A DNA stretch of 31,812 bases from an uncultured Prevotella sp. (lineage in GTDB: Bacteria; Bacteroidota; Bacteroidia; Bacteroidales; Bacteroidaceae), in assembly GCA_900554545.1 (NCBI GenBank), contig USHW01000025.1:1-31812 (forward strand), in the 5' to 3' direction. Shown piece by piece: positions 16,777-25,005 of this stretch (the stretch's first letter is position 1; each line of letters starts with the position of its first letter). Both the position numbers and the translations under genes were made by a program. Below the pieces are notes generated by a model. That model was not told the origin of the DNA and did not search any database. It worked only from the letters and a program-made list of their open reading frames with translations.

Positions 16777-18630
16777 AGAACCTTCGTGTATGAGCCTCAA
16801 CAGATGCTCCACGGCTTCCTCTTCGGGGATGTTTTTCTCCACGCACTGCTTGCCCTTGTACAGCGAAATGCGGCCACGGCCTGCGCCTACGTAACCGTAG
16901 TCGGCGTCGGCCATCTCGCCCGGTCCGTTGACAATGCAGCCCATGATGCCTATTTTCAGTCCCTTCAAGTCCTTCGTTGCCTCCTTGATGCGCGCAATGG
17001 TGGAACGCAGGTCGTACAGTGTGCGGCCGCAACCGGGGCAGCTTATGTATTCGGTCTTCGACGTTCGCAGACGCGCCGCCTGAAGTATGCCGAAGGCTGT
17101 AGCCGTGATGTCGTTGGGCGCAAGCGTGCCGTCGTTCATCAGCCAGAGGCCGTCGGTAAGTCCGTCGAACATCAGCGCGCCCATGTCGGCTGCCGCCTCA
17201 AGCTGGAAGTCGCCCTTCTCCGCCTGCGAATGGCGGTACATCTGGCAGAAGACGACGGGGTTCGTCACACCGGCGGACATCATCTCATGCAACAGCGCAC
17301 GCTGTTCGCCGAGGCGGTTCTGGTGGTTCGACATGCTGACAACCACCACTTCAGGGTGCGCCTTGAGGCAAGGTATGTACTCGTCGGCGGCGACGCCGTA
17401 AGGCAGTACAAGGAACTTGACGTCTGCCTTGACCTGCGCTATCAGCGGCACGGCGTTGTATGGGAAGATGGGATATACGTCCTTGGTGTCGTCGAGCGCG
17501 GCGTACACGCCGAAATCAACGATGTAACGCTGTCCCTCAACGCGCTTCTCTGGCAGCTGCTGGCCGGTGTACACATAGTCGGGCACGATGTCGCCGCCTG
17601 CGTTCAGACGCGAGGGGTCGCCACCTTCAAGCATCGAGGCTATCACCACGGGCACGTTTCCTCCGCCGATGTTGCCCACCGGGACAGTATTCCGCCGTTC
17701 GGGGCGCAGCCAGTCGAAGCCCGGAGCCTCGCTGCCGGGTATCGGCGTGTGTCCGGCGCGGCGCGTGATGTAGTCAACAAGGTGGCGCGCAACGGGTATT
17801 TCTTCCTCCGGTTCCTCGCTAAGCGACACGCGCACGGTGTCGCCTATGCCGTCGGCCAACAGTGCGCCGATGCCCACCGCACTCTTTATCCGGCCGTCTT
17901 CACCCTCTCCGGCCTCGGTCACTCCGAGGTGAAGAGGATAGCTCATGCCCTCGCGTTCCATCTCGCTTACGAGCAGACGGACGGAGCGAACCATCACGAC
18001 TGTATTGCTGGCCTTGATTGAAATGACAACGTCGTCAAACCGTTCGCGCCTGCAAATGCGCAGAAACTCCATGCAGCTCTCCACTATTCCTTCGGGAGTG
18101 TCGCCGTAACGCGACATGATGCGGTCGGACAGCGAGCCGTGGTTGACGCCTATGCGCAGGGCGGTGTGGTTCTCTTTGCATATATTCAGCAGAGGAACGA
18201 AGCGTTCCTCGATTTTCTTCAGCTCTGCGGCATACTCCTCGTCGGTGTATTCCAGATGCTTGAACGTGCGCGCCGGGTCAACGTAGTTGCCGGGGTTTAT
18301 GCGCACCTTCTCGGCATACAGCGCGGCCACTTCGGCCACGTGGGGGTTGAAGTGGACGTCGGCCACGAGCGGAGTCATGTACCCGTCGGCCCTCAGACGC
18401 GCGTTGATGTTCTTCAGGTTCTCGGCTTCGCGCACGCCCTGTGTCGTCAGGCGCACGTATTCACCGCCTGCCTTGATTATCCTTTCAGCCTGAGCCACGC
18501 TCGCCTCGGTGTCAACGGTCGGCGTTGTAGTCATCGACTGTATGCGGATAGGCCACTCGCCGCCCATCGGCGTGCCGCCAACCTGAACCTCGGAAGCCGC
18601 GCGGCGGCGGTAGTTGAATAAGTCAACCAT
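16771..18630 (-). CDS. ispG: 4-hydroxy-3-methylbut-2-enyl diphosphate synthase (IspG/GcpE), long form
   Basis: Iron-sulfur enzyme of the MEP isoprenoid pathway that reduces MEcPP to HMBPP. The 619 residues are much longer than the ~370 of E. coli and fit the three-domain form known from plants and Bacteroidetes. The N-terminal TIM barrel (about 1-290; IRIQSMTTTPTVDTEAS, INPGNYVDP, RIGVNHGSLSDR) is followed by an inserted central domain (about 300-510) and the C-terminal [4Fe-4S] domain. The three cluster cysteines are in SCPGCGRTLYDL (near residues 529 and 532) and GIMGCIVNGPGE (near 563), with the glutate-like Glu of NGPGE present. It feeds the same isoprenoid supply used by UppS. It lies 127 bp after purE. 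Confidence 0.96.
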   Translation of the reverse strand: MVDLFNYRRRAASEVQVGGTPMGGEWPIRIQSMTTTPTVDTEASVAQAERIIKAGGEYVRLTTQGVREAENLKNINARLRADGYMTPLVADVHFNPHVAEVAALYAEKVRINPGNYVDPARTFKHLEYTDEEYAAELKKIEERFVPLLNICKENHTALRIGVNHGSLSDRIMSRYGDTPEGIVESCMEFLRICRRERFDDVVISIKASNTVVMVRSVRLLVSEMEREGMSYPLHLGVTEAGEGEDGRIKSAVGIGALLADGIGDTVRVSLSEEPEEEIPVARHLVDYITRRAGHTPIPGSEAPGFDWLRPERRNTVPVGNIGGGNVPVVIASMLEGGDPSRLNAGGDIVPDYVYTGQQLPEKRVEGQRYIVDFGVYAALDDTKDVYPIFPYNAVPLIAQVKADVKFLVLPYGVAADEYIPCLKAHPEVVVVSMSNHQNRLGEQRALLHEMMSAGVTNPVVFCQMYRHSQAEKGDFQLEAAADMGALMFDGLTDGLWLMNDGTLAPNDITATAFGILQAARLRTSKTEYISCPGCGRTLYDLRSTIARIKEATKDLKGLKIGIMGCIVNGPGEMADADYGYVGAGRGRISLYKGKQCVEKNIPEEEAVEHLLRLIHEGSN

Positions 18631-18671
18631 ATTGAATGAATAATGAAAAAAATGAATAATGAATAATCATC

Positions 18672-18757
18672 TTGAATGAAAAATGAATAATGAACAATGA
18701 AAAAGCTGCAAATCCACAGGCTTATTATTCATTGTTCATTATTCATTTTTCATTCAA
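18672..18757. repeat. 30-bp perfect AT-rich inverted repeat at the purE stop
   Basis: Arms 18672-18701 and 18728-18757 are exact reverse complements built of TTGAATGAAAAATGAATAAT-type sequence. The right arm ends at the base before the purE stop triplet (18758-18760). The 18631-18671 part holds further ATGAATAATGA-type repeats up to the ispG ATG. Confidence 0.8.
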
Positions 18758-19264
18758 TCAGTTGGTTTTATACTCATACTTGACCTCTGCCAGTTCCTTG
18801 TTGGCCTTCTCTATTTTAGCCCCAAGGCCGGCCTTATAGTCGGCAAGGCGCGCCGCTATGCCGTCGTCGGCAAGGGCAAGCATCTCCGTTGCCAGTATGG
18901 CTGCGTTCATTGCGCCGTTCACTCCGACAGTAGCCACGGGTATTCCGGGGGGCATCTGTATGATGCTAAGCATCGCGTCAAGGCCGTCGAGCATGCCTTT
19001 GATGGGCACTCCGATGACCGGCAGCGTGGTCGATGCGGCTATAACGCCCGGCAGTGCGGCAGCCATGCCCGCCCCGGCGATGATTACTTTTATGCCGCGC
19101 GACTTGGCCTGCTTGGCAAACTGCTCCACAGCGTCGGGTGTGCGGTGAGCGGAAAGGGCGTTGACCTCGAACGGAATGTGCATGTCGTCCAAGAACTTGC
19201 AGGCTTTTTCCATTACGGGCAGGTCGCTTGTGCTGCCCATGATAATGCTAACTAATGGTGTCAT
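18758..19264 (-). CDS. purE: N5-carboxyaminoimidazole ribonucleotide mutase
   Basis: Purine-pathway enzyme that moves the carboxylate of N5-CAIR to give CAIR. The 168 residues are normal for the class I enzyme. Motifs are IIMGSTSDLPVM (phosphate-binding, about 7-18), the catalytic histidine in LSAHRTPD (His40), AGAGMAAALPGV and PVIGVPIKGMLDGLDAMLSI (20 residues). No PurK is visible nearby. It lies 29 bp after the PAP2-like gene and is probably in the rpoN transcript. Confidence 0.96.
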   Translation of the reverse strand: MTPLVSIIMGSTSDLPVMEKACKFLDDMHIPFEVNALSAHRTPDAVEQFAKQAKSRGIKVIIAGAGMAAALPGVIAASTTLPVIGVPIKGMLDGLDAMLSIIQMPPGIPVATVGVNGAMNAAILATEMLALADDGIAARLADYKAGLGAKIEKANKELAEVKYEYKTN

Positions 19265-19293
19265 AATATATTGTTTTTAGATTATTGCAGCTG

Positions 19294-19911
19294 TCAGAGC
19301 ACCAACACGGACACGAAGGCGCACGCAACGCCGACGAGGAAGCCGAGCGTTATCTCGTGAAGTGAATGCTGGCGCAGGAGCATGCGGCTTGTTCCCACCA
19401 GTCCGGCGAGTATAAACACGACGCAGAGCCACCACACCGGATTGAACCCCAAGATGGCGGCGAAGGCCATAAGCGCCCCTGCCACGCCGCCGATTGCGGC
19501 CATGTGGGTTGACACCTTTATAAAAAGGTTGACGATGGCGCACACCACCTGTATCACCAAGGCCGCCATAAGGATGCTGCCCATGAAGTGAGGCACGTGG
19601 ACGTAGGCCATGATGTAGTAACACAACAGGTAAGAAACGATGGAGATGACATACGGTATTACGCGGCGTTCCTTGCTCGCAACCATGAAAGGAGGCCAGC
19701 CCTGGTAACGCCGGTAAAGGCGTATGAGCAGTGACGGCAGTGCTATTGTGAACACCCAGAACGTCACTACAAGGAACAGCTTGTACACCCACGGCAACAA
19801 GCTGAGGTATGTCATTGTAAGAAGTACGGCCAACCCCACAAGCGGAAGGTAAAATGGGGTGAAGATTACGCTAAGAGCCTTGGCCGCAAAGATTATATGC
19901 TTTTCTCTCAT
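19294..19911 (-). CDS. PAP2-like integral membrane protein, possibly a phosphatase
   Basis: A 205-residue protein with about six hydrophobic segments (roughly 10-32, 38-60, 83-101, 108-130, 136-165, 185-205). A degenerate PAP2 signature is visible: KERRVIP in place of KX6RP, VSTH in place of PSGH, and SRMLLRQHSLHE fitting SRX5HX3D with Glu for Asp. The catalytic arginine and both histidines are therefore in place, suggesting an acid phosphatase or lipid phosphatase (perhaps an undecaprenyl or phosphatidylglycerol phosphate phosphatase); activity is uncertain because the first motif is incomplete. Its ATG overlaps the rpoN stop as ATGA, implying coupled translation. Confidence 0.72.
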   Translation of the reverse strand: MREKHIIFAAKALSVIFTPFYLPLVGLAVLLTMTYLSLLPWVYKLFLVVTFWVFTIALPSLLIRLYRRYQGWPPFMVASKERRVIPYVISIVSYLLCYYIMAYVHVPHFMGSILMAALVIQVVCAIVNLFIKVSTHMAAIGGVAGALMAFAAILGFNPVWWLCVVFILAGLVGTSRMLLRQHSLHEITLGFLVGVACAFVSVLVL

Positions 19912-21416
19912 CTTTTCCTAAGCCGGGCAACGGGAATGCCCATCTGTTCACGGTATTTGGCGATGGTGCGCCTCGCCACGGGGTAACCTGCCTCGGCCAT
20001 CATGCCTTTTATTGCGTCGTCGCTCAACGGAGCGGACTTGTCTTCCTTGTCGATTATGTCTTTCAGGGCGGCCTTCACGCGGCGCGTTGACATCTCTTCG
20101 CCGCCTTCGGTCTTTACGCTGTCGCTGAAGAAGTGGCGCAGGCGGAACGTGCCCCACCGCGTCTGGGCGTACTTCATGTTGCTTACGCGCGACACGGTAG
20201 ATATGTCAAGCCCGGCGCGTTCGGCCACATCCTTGAGTATCATGGGCTTAAGGTCGCTCTCATCACCGTCCTGGAAGTAGCGTTTCTGGATGTCGATGAT
20301 GGCCTTCATCGTGACGTACAGCGTGTGGCGGCGCTGCTTCACGGCGTCTATGAAACCGCGTGCGCGCTCCACTTTCTCCTTCGCATAGAGCAAGGCTTCT
20401 TTCTCGCGGCGGCCCATGTTGCGCTTATTCTGCTGGTATTCCTTCACCATATCGGCGAACGACGGCGACACATACAGTTCGGGCACGTTGCCTCCGTTGA
20501 TTGTGAAGGTCACCGTCCCGTCGTCGGCGGTGTCAACTATGAAGTCGGGGGTTATCTGCCGCGCACCCATTCCCTCGGTCTCGCCGAGTGCGGAGCCGGG
20601 CTTCGGGTTGAGCTTCAGCAGTTCGGCGTGTACTGCCGAGGCAGTGTCGGCGTCGAAGCCGAGCTGCGCCGAAATCTTGTCCCACCGCTTGTTCATGAAC
20701 TCGTCATAGCATCTGGAGATTACGCTCTCCATCTTCTGCCGCATCGGAGAGTCCGGCCTGCGCCCGATTTGCAGCAGCAGGCACTCGCGCAGGCTGCGTG
20801 CGCCCACTCCGGCAGGGTCGAACGTCTGCAACGTATGCAGCACATCCTCTATCTCATGCTCGTCGGCGTCAATGCCATGATACACCGCCAGCTCGTCGCT
20901 CAGCGTGCCGGCATCCTTGCGGAGCAGTCCGTCGTCGTCCAAAGAGCCTATGAGGTATTCCATGATTTCGCGCTGCCTTGGGGTAAGCTCGACGTCAACC
21001 ATCTGCTCTTTCAGCCTGTCATAGAACGACACGGTGTCGCCGTAGGTCATCTCCTCATAGTCGGCCGTCTGCCTGTCGGCGGCCTGCTGCACGGTGGGTT
21101 CAGGCATCTCGTCGTCCATGCCGAAGCCCGACAGAGCCTCGTCAAGGGCCGACTCGCGCTCCTCACGCTCCTTCTCGGCATCGAAGTCGCCACTGTCGTC
21201 AGCCTCTCCGCCGCCGTCTTCCACGCCGTCATGCACGTTGTCGGCATCCGGCTCGCGGCTTTCGAGAGCAGGGTTGTCGTCAAGTTCGGCAGTGACGTTC
21301 TGCTCAAACTCGGTCAAAGGCATCTCCAGCAGCTTCACCACGAGCATCTGCTGCTGGGTAAGCCGCTGCACCTGTACCTGCTTCTGCACCTGCGCCTGTA
21401 TGAGTTTCTGTACCAT
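19908..21416 (-). CDS. rpoN: RNA polymerase sigma-54 factor
   Basis: Alternative sigma factor recognising -24/-12 promoters with enhancer-binding activators. The 502 residues show the Gln-rich region I (QKLIQAQVQKQVQVQRLTQQ, about residues 3-22, followed by LVVKLLEMPLTEFE), a strongly acidic region II (about 55-110), the core-binding domain with FDPAGVGARSLRECLLLQ, a helix-turn-helix area with DISTVSRVSNMKYAQT, and the C-terminal RpoN box ARRTIAKYREQMGIP. Length is normal. No activator gene is in the window, so its regulon cannot be read here. It heads the rpoN-PAP2-purE-ispG run, with a promoter almost touching the ATG. Confidence 0.97.
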   Translation of the reverse strand: MVQKLIQAQVQKQVQVQRLTQQQMLVVKLLEMPLTEFEQNVTAELDDNPALESREPDADNVHDGVEDGGGEADDSGDFDAEKEREERESALDEALSGFGMDDEMPEPTVQQAADRQTADYEEMTYGDTVSFYDRLKEQMVDVELTPRQREIMEYLIGSLDDDGLLRKDAGTLSDELAVYHGIDADEHEIEDVLHTLQTFDPAGVGARSLRECLLLQIGRRPDSPMRQKMESVISRCYDEFMNKRWDKISAQLGFDADTASAVHAELLKLNPKPGSALGETEGMGARQITPDFIVDTADDGTVTFTINGGNVPELYVSPSFADMVKEYQQNKRNMGRREKEALLYAKEKVERARGFIDAVKQRRHTLYVTMKAIIDIQKRYFQDGDESDLKPMILKDVAERAGLDISTVSRVSNMKYAQTRWGTFRLRHFFSDSVKTEGGEEMSTRRVKAALKDIIDKEDKSAPLSDDAIKGMMAEAGYPVARRTIAKYREQMGIPVARLRKR

Positions 21417-21423
21417 AACGGTG

Positions 21424-21431
21424 CAAAATTA
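21424..21431 (-). promoter_or_regulatory. rpoN promoter -7 box almost abutting the ATG
   Basis: The minus strand reads TAATTTTG (TAnnTTTG), with its last G only 8 bp from the ATG at 21416. If active, the mRNA would have a leader of only a few nucleotides. A clear -33 box is not seen. Confidence 0.45.
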
Positions 21432-21644
21432 ATATTTTTCCATGAATGGCGGACAAGGAATAATGAATATTTTTACGGCGGCCGGACATAAAAGCCGATA
21501 CTTGACGGCCACGCATACGGCGCAGGCACGGAAAAGCACACGCCCTTCATCTACGGTTTGAGCCGAACGGCACGGCTGCCGCCTGCCGCACCCGTCAAGA
21601 CCGGCCGGTGCCAAGCCGTAACCGCCTGACTGCCAGCACACTTG

Positions 21645-21710
21645 CGAAAGGGCACCTTTTACACTGCAAAAGGTGCCCTTTCGGCGTGCAAAAGACGGCC
21701 TTTTGCACGC
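21645..21710. repeat. 22-bp-period hairpin array, locus 3 (three units)
   Basis: GAAAGGGCACCTTTT pairs with AAAAGGTGCCCTTTC, and a third unit AAAAGACGGCCTTTT follows in the same 22-bp period. It lies in the 597-bp gap between rpoN and the 58-residue gene. The rest of that gap has no gene that I can support; reading frames across it lack family features. Confidence 0.72.
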
Positions 21711-22013
21711 CAATTTACCGTGTCTTGAATTGACAGTTGATAATTGCGGACGGACTATTAAGATTTGCCGTGCCGGCAGACTGTCTTTATACAGACGAAC
21801 GGGAAACATAATCTTGCATGTAAAAAAACATGAAAATATCGTTAAAATCCGCCCCTCTTGGTGCATGTTTTTGCATGTCCGCACATTATCTTTAATAGAC
21901 AAAAACAGTCTGACTGTCGTGAAAAATCACGCAAACAGCGTTTTCATACAATACGTATGGACATGATGCTGCTTTAAGACTACACGCTGATTGACAATAA
22001 ACGGGAAAGAAGC

Positions 22014-22190
22014 ATGGGACGGAAAGAGAACTACGACACAACTGACGAATCGGAAGTGTTTAAGTATAAAAACTTTGCGGCGACAAGGAGGCGCAAGGAA
22101 GCGGCTGCGATAATGACCGCTATAATGTATATCGCCGCAGCCATCGTGGTGCTTGCATGTATCTTCGCCTACGTGTTCGACAAGGTTTAA
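22014..22190 (+). CDS. Small single-pass membrane protein, 58 residues
   Basis: Reading frame of 58 codons: a charged hydrophilic N-terminal part (MGRKENYDTTDESEVFKYKN), a basic stretch (TRRRKEAAA, about 24-32) and one hydrophobic helix (about 33-55, MTAIMYIAAAIVVLACIFAYV shown as MTAIMYIAAAIVV plus LACIFAYV), ending FDKV. The positive-inside rule predicts the N-terminus in the cytoplasm. A purine-rich GGGAAAGAAG sits just before the ATG. The clean arrangement of charge then helix, and the strong hairpin 60 bp after the stop, argue for a real gene. I do not recognise the family. It is convergent with the rubredoxin gene. Confidence 0.6.
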   Translation: MGRKENYDTTDESEVFKYKNFAATRRRKEAAAIMTAIMYIAAAIVVLACIFAYVFDKV

Positions 22191-22248
22191 ACCTGAGCTG
22201 CGCGCGCCAACGCAGCGTGCCCACACGCCGCCTGACATATAAAACGGA

Positions 22249-22280
22249 CGGTCCCGCAGGCTGCAAGGCCTGCGGGACCG
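22249..22280. terminator. GC-rich hairpin between convergent genes
   Basis: A 13-bp perfect stem (22249-22261 with 22268-22280, arm CGGTCCCGCAGGC) with a 6-nt loop. It stands between the stops of the 58-residue gene and the rubredoxin gene. U-tracts are weak on both strands (TTTT a few bases off on the minus strand), so a bidirectional terminator is likely but not certain. Confidence 0.65.
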
Positions 22281-22359
22281 CAATTAAACTAAACCTATTG
22301 AAGACGGCAAGGCTGCGCCGCAACAGCGCGCCAGCCATTATCTATGGCTCCCGAAGGAG

Positions 22360-22521
22360 TCAGTCCTCAACAGAGAAATCATCCTTACCTACTCCGCAAA
22401 GCGGGCATACCCAATCCTCGGGCAGGTCCTCAAACGCCGTTCCGGGAGCTATGCCGTTGTCGGGGTCTCCTACTTCAGGGTCATATACATACCCACAAGT
22501 CTCACAAACATACTTCTTCAT
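22360..22521 (-). CDS. Rubredoxin
   Basis: Small iron electron carrier with one Fe bound by four cysteines. The 53-residue product has the two knuckles CETCGYVYDP (Cys6, Cys9) and CPLCGVGKDDF (Cys39, Cys42), the conserved GDPDNGIAPGT loop and DLPEDWVCP. This is a complete, standard rubredoxin. It probably serves oxygen or peroxide detoxification in an anaerobe (for example rubrerythrin or a flavodiiron protein), but no partner is encoded nearby. The ATG at 22521 is 46 bp after the glycosyltransferase stop, so the two may be co-transcribed. Confidence 0.96.
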   Translation of the reverse strand: MKKYVCETCGYVYDPEVGDPDNGIAPGTAFEDLPEDWVCPLCGVGKDDFSVED

Positions 22522-22567
22522 AATCCTTTTCGTTTTAATTAGTTATTCATATAGACAAAAGCCTTCG

Positions 22568-23632
22568 TCATAAATGCCGTCTGCGGCGCAGCACCTCCTC
22601 AACCTTTGCCGCTATATCGCCGGGCGGTATGCTCTTCATGCACAGCATGTCACCGCGCAGGCAGGCCTTTTTCCCTGATATGCTGCACGGCCTGCAAGGC
22701 ATGTCGGCCTGCACCACATCGGCCAAATCCTGCCCCCAGCCGAGCTGTCCGGCGTTAGGATGCGTCGCACCCCATACGCTCACGACGGGCGCTCCGGCAA
22801 TGGAAGCCATCTGCATGTTGGCCCCGTCCATTGAAACCATCACGTCGAGATGGCTCATAAGGATAAGTTCAAGACCGATGCCGCCCAACTTTGCCGTGGC
22901 GTTCACGCAGCGGTCGAACTTCGTGCTGAACTCGTTGAGCACGGCGGTCTCGGCCCCTCCTCCCCCGAACAGGAACAGGCGGCAGCCCGGATGGCGCGCC
23001 GTTATGTCCCTCAAGGCCTTCTCCATCAGTTCAAGCGGATATGCCTTGGCCGGATATGCGGCCAAAGGGGCAACGCCTATCCACACCTCGCCGTCGGCCT
23101 TCGGCGTATTGAAACCGTCAGGCAGTCGGCTCATGTCACCGCCTCCGGAAGGGAAAAGCGAGGTGAAGTCAAGCTTCACGGGGTATCCGAGGCGTGCAAA
23201 CACGTCGGCATAACAGTCGAACGTAGACGGAATACGCACCATACGCTTGTCTGTCTGACTGATGAGCAACTTGCGCAAAGGGCGGTGCTTGTCGATATGT
23301 TCAACGCGGAAGCGGTCGATATTGAAGCGCATCCGCAGGTAGTCCGAACGCAACACGCTGTGCAGGTCGGCTATGGCGGTAAAGTTCTTCGCCGTAAGCC
23401 TACGGTAAAGGGCGTTCAATCCCTTGACCCCGTAATACTCGTTTTTCAGGTCGGCCTCCATGAAGCCCACGTTCTGCGGCATGTATTCAAAGAACGGCCG
23501 GGCGTAAGGACGGCTCAACATGGTTATCCTCACGTCGGGATACTGCCGCGCCAGCGAGTCTACCACGGGAACTGTCATCGCCACGTCGCCCAGGGCTGAA
23601 AACCTCATTATAAGTATGTGTTCTGTCCTCAT
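22568..23632 (-). CDS. Glycosyltransferase family 9 (heptosyltransferase-like)
   Basis: A 354-residue GT-B protein. The N-terminal motif LIMRFSALGDVAMTVPVVDSL (shown as LIMRFSALGDVAM and TVPVVDSL) is the family's first nucleotide-sugar fold strand and loop. ADLHSVLRSDYLRMRF matches the acceptor-side region, and the C-terminal half has SMDGANMQMASIAGAPVVSVW then GATHPNAGQLGWG, the ADP-heptose site. The segment CRPC...CLRGDMLCM near the end is a cysteine cluster often seen in this family. It probably adds a sugar to the LPS core in the cytoplasm. Specific sugar is unknown; it is not in an LPS cluster here. Confidence 0.9.
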   Translation of the reverse strand: MRTEHILIMRFSALGDVAMTVPVVDSLARQYPDVRITMLSRPYARPFFEYMPQNVGFMEADLKNEYYGVKGLNALYRRLTAKNFTAIADLHSVLRSDYLRMRFNIDRFRVEHIDKHRPLRKLLISQTDKRMVRIPSTFDCYADVFARLGYPVKLDFTSLFPSGGGDMSRLPDGFNTPKADGEVWIGVAPLAAYPAKAYPLELMEKALRDITARHPGCRLFLFGGGGAETAVLNEFSTKFDRCVNATAKLGGIGLELILMSHLDVMVSMDGANMQMASIAGAPVVSVWGATHPNAGQLGWGQDLADVVQADMPCRPCSISGKKACLRGDMLCMKSIPPGDIAAKVEEVLRRRRHL

Positions 23633-23803
23633 CTGTCCTTCCAGGCGTTAATATGCGTGGGTTATGGAATGATTGACGCACATCCTTACATGGCGGCGCT
23701 GTGCGGCGTCCCCGCCGCGGTATGATATGGTGTTACGATTGTCAGTAGATGCCATCGCCTTAATTTAGTCTTTAAGATTCAACAAGACGGTCATTTAATT
23801 TGG

Positions 23804-23834
23804 CAAAGATAGCGATTTATTTCCATTCCGCCAA
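23804..23834 (-). promoter_or_regulatory. Candidate promoter of the glycosyltransferase-rubredoxin pair
   Basis: The minus strand reads TATCTTTG (23804-23811) with a TTGG about 19 bp upstream. The implied leader is long (about 165 nt), and 23633-23800 holds no recognisable riboswitch or gene. Confidence 0.45.
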
Positions 23835-23854
23835 CCAATAAGCGACATTTTTAG

Positions 23855-23862
23855 TATTTTTG
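23855..23862 (+). promoter_or_regulatory. Candidate pdxB promoter -7 box
   Basis: TATTTTTG matches TAnnTTTG and lies about 93 bp before the pdxB ATG; the -33 region is weak. It is divergent from the glycosyltransferase promoter. Confidence 0.4.
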
Positions 23863-23955
23863 CAAGGACGAGCAACATGTTTCACGCAAATATGATTATC
23901 GGGCCATTGGCTCATAAGGCATAAATCCTTAACTCACACGATAAAACTTACGACA

Positions 23956-24981
23956 ATGAAAATAGTCATAGACGACAAGATTCCGTACATACGCGAGGCA
24001 ATAAGCAGCCTCACCGACGACGCGGTCTACCTGAAAGGCGCGGCAATACGCCCCGAAGACGTGCGCGATGCCGACGCGCTCATCGTGCGGACGCGCACCC
24101 GGTGCGACGAGCGCCTGCTCAAAAGTAGCGGCGTCAGGTTCGTCGCCACGGCGACAATCGGCTTCGACCACATAGACGCCGGCTACATGCAACGAGCCGG
24201 GATAGAATGGATGAGCTGTCCGGGGTGCAACGCCGCCTCCGTGGCGCAGTACGTAAGGTCGGTGCTACTGCTGCTGAAGCGCGACCGCGGCGCACGCCTC
24301 GACGGCATGACGATAGGCATAGTGGGCTGCGGCCACGTAGGGACGAAGGTCAAGGCCGCGGCCGAAGAATACGGGATGCGCGTTCTTGTGTGTGACCCTC
24401 CGCGGCAGGAGCGCGGCGACGCGGGCGCATTCGTCACGATGGCCGACATCATGCGCGAGGCCGACATCATAACATTTCATGTTCCCCTGACGAAAAGCGG
24501 GCCGCACCCTACGTTCCATCTGGCCGGCGCCGACTTCTTCAGCAACCTTGGCCGCAAGCCGCTCGTAATCAACACGAGCCGCGGCGGAGTGGTGGACAAC
24601 AGCGCGCTGCTTGACGCCCTAATATATAATAAGGTGAAAGACGCCGTTATCGACACATGGGAGAACGAGCCTGAAATAGACCGGCGGCTGCTCCGCCGCG
24701 TATGGATTGCCACGCCCCACATCGCAGGCTACAGCGCCGACGGCAAGGCAAATGCCGACAATATGGTCATCGACGGACTCTGCCGCCACTTCGGCCTGCG
24801 CCGTCCGCCGCTCATCGTACCGCCACCGCTGCCGCCGACGTTCGTCCCTTCGACCGACGACGACACCCTCCGCCTGCAACTGTACAACCCGCTTGAAGAC
24901 TGCGCGCGCCTGAAATCCGCGCCCGAAAGGTTCGAGGAACTGCGCGGCAACTACCCGTTGAGAAGGGAATGGTACATCTGA
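23956..24981 (+). CDS. pdxB: 4-phosphoerythronate dehydrogenase
   Basis: Oxidises 4-phosphoerythronate in the DXP-independent branch of pyridoxal phosphate synthesis. The 341 residues show the D-2-hydroxyacid dehydrogenase pattern: LIVRTRTRCDERLL, VATATIGFDHID, the PdxB-specific PGCNAASVAQYV, the Rossmann motif GIVGCGHVGTKVK, then the catalytic residues in NTSRGGVVDN, WENEPEID and TPHIAGYSADGKANA. It is shorter than E. coli PdxB (378 residues): the C-terminal dimerisation part is reduced and carries a proline-rich PPLIVPPPLPPTF linker. It is alone on the plus strand and followed by a large repeat element. Confidence 0.92.
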   Translation: MKIVIDDKIPYIREAISSLTDDAVYLKGAAIRPEDVRDADALIVRTRTRCDERLLKSSGVRFVATATIGFDHIDAGYMQRAGIEWMSCPGCNAASVAQYVRSVLLLLKRDRGARLDGMTIGIVGCGHVGTKVKAAAEEYGMRVLVCDPPRQERGDAGAFVTMADIMREADIITFHVPLTKSGPHPTFHLAGADFFSNLGRKPLVINTSRGGVVDNSALLDALIYNKVKDAVIDTWENEPEIDRRLLRRVWIATPHIAGYSADGKANADNMVIDGLCRHFGLRRPPLIVPPPLPPTFVPSTDDDTLRLQLYNPLEDCARLKSAPERFEELRGNYPLRREWYI

Positions 24982-25005
24982 TACCCACCACACAACACCC
25001 TACGG

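Noticed and set aside
16786..18021. Plus-strand reading frame of 411 codons opposite ispG
   Set aside because: ispG has complete motifs on the other strand; this frame shows no recognisable domain.
20133..21491. Long plus-strand reading frame (452 codons) opposite rpoN
   Set aside because: It is the complement of a clear sigma-54 gene, with no family motifs and composition typical of antisense frames in GC-rich third positions.
21429..21902. Minus-strand frame of 157 codons upstream of rpoN
   Set aside because: It runs through the 22-bp hairpin array and the rpoN promoter region, has no domain, and its composition is irregular.
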